A stretch of DNA of 55,383 nucleotides from Sphingomonas sp. (GTDB lineage Bacteria; Pseudomonadota; Alphaproteobacteria; Sphingomonadales; Sphingomonadaceae), in the NCBI GenBank assembly GCA_017849555.1, contig JAFIGU010000048.1:1-55383 (forward strand). The letters run 5' to 3'. The translations under genes and the position numbers were made by a program. Below, piece by piece: positions 46,048 to 53,436 of the stretch. Position 1 is the first letter of the stretch, and every line of letters starts with the position of its first letter. Below the pieces are notes generated by a model. That model saw nothing but the letters and a program-made list of their open reading frames with translations. It had not been told where the DNA came from and ran no database searches.

Positions 46048-48168
46048 ATGAAGTTGAAGCGCTCGTTGATGCTCGCGGCCGTCGCGGGACTGTCGATCAC
46101 GGTTCCGGTGCTCGCGCAGTCGCCGGCCCCGCTCGAAGCGTTTCTCTCCTATACGTTCGTCGGGGAACTGGCCGCGCCGACCGCCGCGGATCGCATCGCC
46201 TGGACCGAATTGCATCAGGGGCGCCGCAACATCTGGTATGCGACCGCGCCCGATTACCGCCCGCGGCGGCTGACCAACGGCACCGACGACGACGGGCAGG
46301 AATTGTCCGATCTCGCTTTCTCGCCCGACGGACGCGTGCTGGCGTGGACGCACGGCGCGGTCGAGCATAATCCTTTTGCGGACGGGCTTCCCGCCGCCAA
46401 CCCGGCTTCGGTCGTCACCCAGCCGTCGATCGAGATCTGGGCGTCGGTCGACGGCGGCGCGCCGGTCAAGGTCGCCGACGGCGAAGGGCCGAAGGTGTCG
46501 GCGTCGGGGCGGATCGCCTTTCTGCGTGACAATCAGGTGTGGACGGTCGGCGCGGACGGCACGGACAAGCCGCAGAAGCTGTTCTACGATCGCGGGAAGA
46601 TCGAGGAGATCGCCTGGTCGCCCGACGGCAAGCGCCTCGCCTTCGTGTCGGATCGCGGCGATCACAGCTTCATCGGCGTCTATGACGGCCCCGACCGGCC
46701 GATCGTGTGGCTCGCGCCGGCGACCGCGATCGACGATTCCCCCACCTGGTCGCCCGACGGGAAAAGCATCGCCTTCGCGCGGCGCGCGGGGGATGTGAGC
46801 ATCCTCGAATCGCCGCTCGTCGCCAAGCCCAACCCCTTCTCCTTATGGGTCGCCGCCGCCGACGGCAGCACCGCGAAGCGCGTGTGGCAGAGCCCGAATA
46901 CGTTGCGCGGCTCCTATCCGCAGGTGCCGGGCGGGCTGTACCTCAAATGGGGCGCGGGCGACCGGCTGACCTTCCGCGCCGAAATGGACGGCTGGGCGCA
47001 TCTCTACTCGCTCGCCGCGACCGGCGGCGAGCCGGTGCTGCTGACCCCGGGCGAGTTCATCGTCGAACATGTCACGATGGCGCCCGATCGCGCGAGCCTG
47101 CTCTACAGCGCCAATACCGGCGGCGCGGCGGGGGATATCGATCGCCGCCACCTCTATCGCGTCCCGGTCGATCGGGCGGCGCCGGTCGCGCTGAGCGGCG
47201 GCAAGGGGCTCGAATGGACGCCGACCCCGCTCGCCGGCGGCAAGCTCGCCTATATCGCCGCAACGACGAGCGAGCCGCCACGCGTGACGCTGGCGGAGGC
47301 GGACGGCCGCGGCGGGCGCGTGCTGCCCGCGACCGCCGCATCCTATCCGTCGGACCGGCTGGTCGTCCCCACCCCGGTCACCTTCGCCGCGCCCGACGGC
47401 CTCACGATCCACGGCCAGTTGTTCACCCCGCAGGGCGGCGGGGGCAAGCATCCCGCGCTGATCTTCGTCCACGGCGGGCCGCCGCGCCAGATGCTGCTCG
47501 GCTGGTCCTATATGGATTATTACACCCACAGCTATGCGATGAACCAATATCTCGCATCGCGCGGCTATGTCGTGCTGTCGGTGAACTATCGGCTCGGGAT
47601 CGGCTATGGCCGCGATTTCCAGCATCCGGCGAAGGCCGGCGCGGCGGGCAATGCGGAATATCAGGATGTCGTCGCGGGCGCACGCTATCTCCAGTCGCTC
47701 CCCGCGGTGGACGCGGCACGGATCGGGATCTGGGGCGGCTCCTATGGCGGGCTGCTCACCGCACATGCACTGGCGCGCAACAGCGACATCTTCAAGGCCG
47801 GGGTCGATTTCCACGGCGTCCACGACTGGTCGATGTTCGGGTTCGCCGCGCCGAAACGCTACGAACAGGGCGACCACGCCGAGGCGCTGCGCACCGCGTT
47901 CGACAGCTCGCCCGAGGCGGCGCTGCCCGGCTGGCGCTCGCCGGTGCTGCTGATCCACGGCGACGACGATCGCAACGTGCCGTTCAACCAGACGGTCGAT
48001 CTCGCGCGGCGGCTGGCGGCGCAGAACGCGCCGTTCGAGGAGCTGATCTTCCCCAACGAGATCCACGGCTTCCTGCGCCACGACACCTGGCTGCGCGCCG
48101 ATCGCGCGATGGTGCGCTTCCTCGACGCGCATCTGAAGCCGCAATCCGCCAAACAAGGGAGTGAATAA
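46048..48168 (+). CDS. Secreted S9-family prolyl-oligopeptidase-like peptidase
   Basis: 706 residues with a signal peptide ending at PVLAQS (about 25). A beta-propeller of repeated WSPDGK blades (for example LAFSPDGRVLAW and PTWSPDGKSIAF) precedes the catalytic domain. The catalytic triad is S565 (GGSYGG), D641 (HGDDDRN) and H673 (EIHGF). Family members cleave short peptides, and some sphingomonad S9 enzymes open lasso peptides. It starts a two-gene unit with the M19-type gene, one base apart, and its promoter carries the operator dyad. Likely periplasmic. Confidence 0.92.
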   Translation: MKLKRSLMLAAVAGLSITVPVLAQSPAPLEAFLSYTFVGELAAPTAADRIAWTELHQGRRNIWYATAPDYRPRRLTNGTDDDGQELSDLAFSPDGRVLAWTHGAVEHNPFADGLPAANPASVVTQPSIEIWASVDGGAPVKVADGEGPKVSASGRIAFLRDNQVWTVGADGTDKPQKLFYDRGKIEEIAWSPDGKRLAFVSDRGDHSFIGVYDGPDRPIVWLAPATAIDDSPTWSPDGKSIAFARRAGDVSILESPLVAKPNPFSLWVAAADGSTAKRVWQSPNTLRGSYPQVPGGLYLKWGAGDRLTFRAEMDGWAHLYSLAATGGEPVLLTPGEFIVEHVTMAPDRASLLYSANTGGAAGDIDRRHLYRVPVDRAAPVALSGGKGLEWTPTPLAGGKLAYIAATTSEPPRVTLAEADGRGGRVLPATAASYPSDRLVVPTPVTFAAPDGLTIHGQLFTPQGGGGKHPALIFVHGGPPRQMLLGWSYMDYYTHSYAMNQYLASRGYVVLSVNYRLGIGYGRDFQHPAKAGAAGNAEYQDVVAGARYLQSLPAVDAARIGIWGGSYGGLLTAHALARNSDIFKAGVDFHGVHDWSMFGFAAPKRYEQGDHAEALRTAFDSSPEAALPGWRSPVLLIHGDDDRNVPFNQTVDLARRLAAQNAPFEELIFPNEIHGFLRHDTWLRADRAMVRFLDAHLKPQSAKQGSE

Positions 48169-48169
48169 G

Positions 48170-49315
48170 ATGGACAAGACCCGCGTGACGCGCCGGGCGA
48201 TGATCGGCGGCATGGCGACGGCATCGACGCTCGTCGCCTTCCCGATGCTCAACACCGGCATGTATCGCGTCCACGCCGCGTCGACGCGCACTTATGCCAA
48301 GCGCGTCGTCGATCTGGTCAAGAGCTCGCTCGTTATCGACATGCTCGGCCCGCTGTCGCTCGATTTCCGCCCCGAGACCGTCGCGGCCAAATTGTCCGAG
48401 GCGCAGATCGCCGACTTCCGCGCGAGCGGGATCACCGCCTTCCACAATTCGGTCGGCGTCGGCGGCCCCGATGCCTTTGCGCTGGTGCTCGAATTCCTCG
48501 CCGGGTGGAGCGCGTTCGTCGGACATAATGACGAGGTGTTCACGCTCGTCCGCGACGCCGCCGACATCGATCGCGCCAAGCGCCAGGGCAAGGCCGCGGT
48601 GATGATGGGGCTGCAGGATTCGGATCACTTCCGCACCGCCAAGGATGTCGCGCGCTTCTATAATCTCGGCCAGCGCGTGTCGCAGCTCACCTATAATACG
48701 CAAAATCTGATCGGATCGGGCTGCACCGACCGGGTCGACGGCGGGCTCAGCGATTATGGCGTGGAGGTCGTCAAGGCGATGAACGCCGCCGGGATGCTGG
48801 TCGATACCTCGCATTGCGGCGATCGCACGACGCTCGACGCGATCGCGGTATCGCCGGTGCCGATCGCGATCACCCACAGCAATTGCCGCGCGATCAACAA
48901 CCACCCCCGCACCAAGACCGACGAGGCGATCAAGGCGCTCGGCGCCAAGGGCGGGGTGATGGGGATCACCGGGGTGCGCAATTTCGTCAGCGGGCAGGAA
49001 CCGACGACGATCGCCAATGTCGCCGACCATATCGATCACGTCCGCAAGCTGATCGGGATCGATCATGTCGGGATCGGCACCGACGCCGATCTCTACGGCT
49101 ATGACAAGATGGCGCCCGATCAATATGCCGCGCTCAAGGCGGGGTATAAGGGCAGCTACGCGTTCCGCGACAAGATCGATATCGAGGCGTTCAGCGGCCC
49201 ACTCAAGATCTACAATCTCACCGAGGAACTGGTGCGCCGCGGCTATAGCGACGCCGATGTGCGCGCGGTGCTCGGAGGGAATTTCCGGCGGCTGCTGGGC
49301 GCGACGTGGAAGTGA
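48170..49315 (+). CDS. M19 membrane-dipeptidase-like protein with altered metal site
   Basis: 381 residues. The Tat-like signal TRVTRRAMIGGMATAS ends near HAAS (about 38). The M19 fold is clear: TSHCGDRT (H215), ITHSNCRAI (H236), HVGIGTDADL and LGGNFRRL. However the usual first-metal motif (Gly-His-Asn-Asp) reads IDMLGP (56-61), and the bridging Glu of a typical GIEGG reads GLQD (Q149). Only the second-metal histidines remain. Family members hydrolyse dipeptides including those with a D C-terminal residue. ATG 48170 lies one base after the S9 stop with GGGAG upstream. Confidence 0.87.
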   Translation: MDKTRVTRRAMIGGMATASTLVAFPMLNTGMYRVHAASTRTYAKRVVDLVKSSLVIDMLGPLSLDFRPETVAAKLSEAQIADFRASGITAFHNSVGVGGPDAFALVLEFLAGWSAFVGHNDEVFTLVRDAADIDRAKRQGKAAVMMGLQDSDHFRTAKDVARFYNLGQRVSQLTYNTQNLIGSGCTDRVDGGLSDYGVEVVKAMNAAGMLVDTSHCGDRTTLDAIAVSPVPIAITHSNCRAINNHPRTKTDEAIKALGAKGGVMGITGVRNFVSGQEPTTIANVADHIDHVRKLIGIDHVGIGTDADLYGYDKMAPDQYAALKAGYKGSYAFRDKIDIEAFSGPLKIYNLTEELVRRGYSDADVRAVLGGNFRRLLGATWK

Positions 49316-49340
49316 GGCGCGGCCGATCGCTTCTTCCTTC

Positions 49341-49450
49341 TCCCCTCCCTTGACCAAGGGAGGGGTCGGGGGTGGGTTGGTGTGGGGGATACCGCAGCAC
49401 CCGCCTCATACCCACCCACCCCCAGCCCCTCCCTTCACGAGGGAGGGGAG
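49341..49450. repeat. Long inverted repeat (CCCCTCCCT / AGGGAGGGG)
   Basis: Two stem units (CCCTCCCTTGACCAAGGGAG and CCCTCCCTTCACGAGGGAGG) with GGGGGTGGGT / ACCCACCCCC between them. It forms a large hairpin between convergent genes and probably ends transcription from both sides. Confidence 0.8.
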
Positions 49451-49467
49451 TCAGAGGAAGAATAGCC

Positions 49468-50094
49468 TCAGCGTTCGCCGTGGATGTTGAGGAGCGAATC
49501 CATCAGGTCGTCGTCCGCGCTGGACATCACCGCCAGCGTCACCGCCTCGTCGCAATCGGGCGCGGCGAGATAGGCGTGGCCCATGTTCGAATCGATATAG
49601 ATCGACTGCCCCTGTTCGAGCGTCACCGGATCGTAGAATTCGGTGTGGACGACGATGCTGCCCTTGAGCACGAAGATGAATTCCTCGCCGCCGTGGTGGA
49701 CGAGCTCGCCGAATTCCTCGAGCGTCCGCGCGCGGATCGTCGTGATATTCGGAATCATCCTTTTGCGGCGCAATTCGGTGCAGAGATAATAATAATCGTA
49801 ATTGGCGGTCTGCACGCGGAAGGCATTCTCGCGCGTGCCGATGCTGCGCCGCGCGGTCACCGGCGCCGCTTCCGGCGCGGCGTCGCTTTCGGCGAACAGA
49901 TCGGACATGCGGATGTTGAGCCTGACGCTCAGCTCCTGCAGCTTGTCGTAGGTCAACGTCAGCCGGTTGTGCTCGACCTTGGACAAGGTGGAGACCGGGA
50001 TGCCGGTGCGCTCGCTCATCTCGCGCAGCGTCCATCCGTTGCTGTCGCGCAACTGCCTGATCACCGCGCCTAACGTCGAGCGTCGCTTCGCCAT
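49468..50094 (-). CDS. XRE-family regulator with C-terminal cupin (paralogue)
   Basis: 208 residues beginning MAKRRSTLGAVIRQLRDSNG. The helix-turn-helix spans about 10-65 (MSERTGIPVSTLSKVEHNRL) and the cupin about 125-195 (HHGGEEFIFVLKGS, then GQSIYIDSNMGHAYLAA). It is clearly related to the regulator at 28474. I prefer ATG 50094 to 50136 because the longer form would translate through the palindrome TCTCTAATTGGAGA (50111-50124). That palindrome is well placed for autoregulation. It is divergent from an S12 hydrolase, the same arrangement as the other pair. Confidence 0.9.
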   Translation of the reverse strand: MAKRRSTLGAVIRQLRDSNGWTLREMSERTGIPVSTLSKVEHNRLTLTYDKLQELSVRLNIRMSDLFAESDAAPEAAPVTARRSIGTRENAFRVQTANYDYYYLCTELRRKRMIPNITTIRARTLEEFGELVHHGGEEFIFVLKGSIVVHTEFYDPVTLEQGQSIYIDSNMGHAYLAAPDCDEAVTLAVMSSADDDLMDSLLNIHGER

Positions 50095-50110
50095 TCGCTC
50101 ATCATCCCAG

Positions 50111-50124
50111 TCTCTAATTGGAGA
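50111..50124 (-). promoter_or_regulatory. Palindromic operator near the XRE-cupin start
   Basis: TCTCTAATTGGAGA: TCTC/GAGA arms around AATT, one mismatch. It lies 17 bases upstream of the chosen start codon and is the cleanest form of the regulon motif. Confidence 0.65.
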
Positions 50125-50185
50125 TGCGCGTAGCATCGTTGCGCTTGGCGACGCAATCTCCTCCGTTTCCGAAGAAGGTCCCGGA

Positions 50186-50214
50186 TTGACATATTTCTCC
50201 GATTAGGATCATAC
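50186..50214 (+). promoter_or_regulatory. Promoter with operator in the spacer (S12 hydrolase operon)
   Basis: TTGACA (50186-50191), a 17-base spacer containing TCTCCGATTAGGA, then TCATAC as -10. GATTAGGATCAT matches the dgcN promoter. Confidence 0.7.
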
Positions 50215-50295
50215 ATCCTGCTATTGCCAAACTATCGGCACATTTCTCCCGATGGGGCCAAATCGCGCGCCACGGGCAGAACAGGGAGAGAGAGA

Positions 50296-52296
50296 ATGCG
50301 GTCGATGCGGACCTGGGCATTAGGGGCGGTGGCGCTGGTCGCCAGCGCCGCGCTCGCCCAAGGGAATAACAAACCAGCCCCGAACACCCCCGCCCCCGCG
50401 GCAGCCATTACCCCCGCGCTTCCGGCCGGCGCGGCGCTGACCAAGAGCGACGTCGACGTCTGGCTCGACGGCTATATGCCCTATGCGCTGCGCAGCGGCG
50501 ACATCCCCGGCGCGGTGGTGACGGTGGTCAAGGACGGGCAGCTGCTCACCGCGCGCGGCTTCGGCTATGCCGATGTCGCCAAGCGCACCCCGGTCGATCC
50601 CTATCGCACCTTGTTCCGCCCCGGCTCGGTCTCCAAGCTCGTCACCTGGACGGCGGTGATGCAGCAGGTCGAGGCGGGCAAGCTCGATCTCGATGCCGAC
50701 GTCAATCGCTACATCGATTTCAAGATTCCGCCGCGCAACGGCCAGCCGGTCACGCTGCGCCAGATCATGACGCACACCGCCGGGTTCGAGGAAACCGGCA
50801 AGGACGTGATCTTCTACGATCCCGATCACCTGCGCCCGCTCGGCGATTTCCTCAAGGCGTCGCAGCCCGTGCGCATCTATGATGCGGGCACCACTCCGGC
50901 CTATTCGAACTGGGCGACCGCGCTGGCGGCCTATATCGTCGAGCGCGCCTCGGGCCAGTCGTTCGACGATTATGTCGACAGCCACATCTTCGCCCCGCTC
51001 GGCATGACCAACGCGACCTTCCGCCAGCCGCTCCCCAAGCAGCTCGTCGGGCAGATGGCGACGGGCTATCCCAAGCCAGGCACCGCCGCAGCGTTCGAAC
51101 TGGTCGGCCCCGCGCCGGCCGGGTCGCTCTCCGCCTCGGGCGTCGATATGGCGAAGTTCATGCTCGCCCATCTGCAGGGCGGCGAACTGGGCGGCAAGCG
51201 CATCCTCAGCCCGCAGATCGCGGCGATGATGCACAATAGCCCGCTCGACAAGGTGAACCCGCAATCGCTGATCCCGCCGCTCAACCGGATGGAGCTCGGC
51301 TTTTTCGAGACCAATGTGAACGGGCATGAGGTGATCGCGCATCTCGGCGATACCGTGGCGTTCCACACCTCGCTGCATCTGTTCATCAACGATCATGTCG
51401 GGCTGTACGTGTCGTTCAACAGCCCGGGGAAGATGGGCGCGGTCGGCGCGCTGCGCACCAGCCTGTTCGAGGATTTCGCCGATCGCTATTTCCCCGGCAA
51501 GCCGGTGACCGCGCGGGTCGATGCGCAGACCGCGAAACAGCATGCGCAGATGATGGCCGGGACGTGGCGCAACAGCCGCCGCTCAGAAACCAATTTCCTC
51601 GCGCTCGCCGGGCTGCTCGGGCCGACCGAGGTGACAGTCGACGAAAAGGGCAATCTGGTGGTGCCGTCGCTCAAGACGCCCGGCGGCCGCCCGCGCGAAT
51701 GGGTCGAGGTCGCGCCGTTCGTGTGGCGCGACCGCTTCGGTCATGAACAGCTCGCCGCGAAGGTGGTCGACGGCAAGGTCGTCCGCTGGAGCATCGGCGG
51801 CATCTCGCCGTTCATGGTGTTCGATCGCGTTCCCGCGAGCATCTCGCCGTCGTGGCTGACGCCGGCGACCTATCTCAGCCTCGCGATTCTTGCGCTGACC
51901 TTCCTCGCATGGCCGATCGGCTGGGCGATCCGGCGCCGCTACAAGGCCTCGCTCAACCTCTCGGGTCGCCCGCTCACCATCTATCGCGCGACGCGGATCG
52001 CCGCCGGGCTGGTCGTCGGCGTGGTGATCGGCTGGGCGGCGATGATCACCGCGATGTTCGCCAATCTGCGCAACCTGTCGGGCGTGCTCGATCCGTATCT
52101 GGTGCTGCTCCAGATCCTCAGCATCGTGGTGCTGATCGGCGCGGTGGGCGTTGCCGGCTGGAACCTCTGGCTGGCGCAGCGCGACGGGCGCAAGTGGACG
52201 AGCAAGCTCTGGGCGGTGCTCATCCTCCTCGCGACGCTGATCATCCTTTACGTCAGCTACAGCTACAGCCTCCTGTCGATCTCGACGAAATATTGA
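50296..52296 (+). CDS. S12-type serine hydrolase with four C-terminal membrane helices
   Basis: 666 residues. The signal peptide (MRSMRTWALGAVALVASAAL) ends near AQGNN, and a Pro/Ala linker follows. The catalytic motifs are SVSK (S111, K114), YSN near 206 and HLG (AHLGDTVAFH). A beta-rich domain (about 400-510) precedes four helices: ATYLSLAILALTFLAWPIGW, IAAGLVVGVVIGWAAMI, LLQILSIVVLIGAVGVAGW and LWAVLILLATLIILYV. The catalytic domain should face the periplasm. It is a close paralogue of 35151-37145 and first gene of an operon with a DgcN-like protein and a third S12 gene. Its promoter contains the operator motif. Confidence 0.92.
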   Translation: MRSMRTWALGAVALVASAALAQGNNKPAPNTPAPAAAITPALPAGAALTKSDVDVWLDGYMPYALRSGDIPGAVVTVVKDGQLLTARGFGYADVAKRTPVDPYRTLFRPGSVSKLVTWTAVMQQVEAGKLDLDADVNRYIDFKIPPRNGQPVTLRQIMTHTAGFEETGKDVIFYDPDHLRPLGDFLKASQPVRIYDAGTTPAYSNWATALAAYIVERASGQSFDDYVDSHIFAPLGMTNATFRQPLPKQLVGQMATGYPKPGTAAAFELVGPAPAGSLSASGVDMAKFMLAHLQGGELGGKRILSPQIAAMMHNSPLDKVNPQSLIPPLNRMELGFFETNVNGHEVIAHLGDTVAFHTSLHLFINDHVGLYVSFNSPGKMGAVGALRTSLFEDFADRYFPGKPVTARVDAQTAKQHAQMMAGTWRNSRRSETNFLALAGLLGPTEVTVDEKGNLVVPSLKTPGGRPREWVEVAPFVWRDRFGHEQLAAKVVDGKVVRWSIGGISPFMVFDRVPASISPSWLTPATYLSLAILALTFLAWPIGWAIRRRYKASLNLSGRPLTIYRATRIAAGLVVGVVIGWAAMITAMFANLRNLSGVLDPYLVLLQILSIVVLIGAVGVAGWNLWLAQRDGRKWTSKLWAVLILLATLIILYVSYSYSLLSISTKY

Positions 52297-52361
52297 CGAA
52301 GCGTGGTGGCGGTCATGCAGGATGATCGCCACCATCTATGCCACGTCGAGAGGATGACCGG

Positions 52362-53402
52362 ATGAGCCTGGATAATAATAACAACGCGACTGAACTTCCT
52401 TCTCCCTATCTTCTGTTCGTCGGCGACGTCGTCGAACCCGGCTTCGCCAAGACCGCATTCGGATTGCGAGACTGGGCCGCCGACAAATGCATCGGCGAAT
52501 ATGCCTGCGATCCCGCCGCGGTGCGCACCGGGCTGCCGCAGCTCTCCCCCGCTGACGCTGCGGCGAGGGGCGCGAAGGCGATGGTGATCGCCGTCGCCAA
52601 CCGCGGCGGCGTGATCCCGCCGCATTGGCGGCCCGCGCTGATCGAGGCGCTCGCCGCCGGGCTCGATCTGATCGCCGGGATGCACAGCCGGCTCACCGAT
52701 GTGCCCGGCCTCGCGCAAGCCGCACAAGATCATGGCCGCCGGCTGTTCGACGTGCGCACCCCGCCCGCCGGGCTACCGATCGCCACCGGGCGCAAGCGCA
52801 GCGGCAAGCGGCTGCTGACGGTCGGCACCGATTGCGCGCTCGGCAAGAAATATACTGCCCTAGCGCTCGCCGACGCCTTTGCCGCGCGCGGCGTCGCGGT
52901 CGATTTTCGCGCCAGCGGGCAGACCGGGATCATGATCGCGGGCGGCGGGATACCGATGGATTCGATCGTCTCCGATTTCGAGGCCGGCGCGGCGGAATCG
53001 CTGTCGCCCGACGCCGCGCCCGATCATTGGGACGTGATCGAGGGCCAGGGATCGTTGCTGCATCCGGCCTATGCCGCGGTATCGCTGGGGCTGCTCCACG
53101 GCAGCCAGCCCGACGTGTTCGTCGTCTGCCACGAACCGGGGCGCGCGCACCTGCTCGGCGTTCCCGATTATGGCGTGCCGACCGTCGAGGAGATCGTCGA
53201 CCTGACGATCGCGCTCGGGCGGCGGACCAACCCCGCGATCCGCTGCGCCGGCTTCGCCTATAATACCGCCGCGCTCGACGCCGATGCCGCCGCGGCGTTG
53301 ATGGCGCGCGATGCGGAGCGGCTCGGGCTTCCGGTTGCGGACCCGATCCGGCGCGGTGCCGCCTTCGACCAACTGGTTGCGAGCTGCCTCGGCGTACCGT
53401 GA
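52362..53402 (+). CDS. dgcN: DgcN-like protein (DUF1611), second copy
   Basis: 346 residues, paralogous to 42257-43300 over its whole length: PSPYLLFVGDVVEPGFAKTA, GTDCALGKKYT (about 160-170), DFRASGQTGIMIAGG and DVIEGQGSLLHPAYAAVS. Differences cluster in the N-terminal 20 residues (SLDNNNNATE) and near the C terminus. The GAGAGGA before ATG 52362 is a good ribosome site. It is sandwiched between two S12 hydrolases in one operon and has no DgcA of its own nearby on this strand. It may act on a different D-amino acid or partner with the same DgcA (inference). Confidence 0.8.
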   Translation: MSLDNNNNATELPSPYLLFVGDVVEPGFAKTAFGLRDWAADKCIGEYACDPAAVRTGLPQLSPADAAARGAKAMVIAVANRGGVIPPHWRPALIEALAAGLDLIAGMHSRLTDVPGLAQAAQDHGRRLFDVRTPPAGLPIATGRKRSGKRLLTVGTDCALGKKYTALALADAFAARGVAVDFRASGQTGIMIAGGGIPMDSIVSDFEAGAAESLSPDAAPDHWDVIEGQGSLLHPAYAAVSLGLLHGSQPDVFVVCHEPGRAHLLGVPDYGVPTVEEIVDLTIALGRRTNPAIRCAGFAYNTAALDADAAAALMARDAERLGLPVADPIRRGAAFDQLVASCLGVP

Positions 53403-53436
53403 GCCGCGCCCTCTTCATTTCGTTCGGAGAATTCTG

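Noticed and set aside
46048..49315. Lasso-peptide cluster because of the S9 peptidase
   Set aside because: Some sphingomonad S9 enzymes are lasso isopeptidases, but no precursor, transglutaminase-like or asparagine-synthetase-like gene is nearby.
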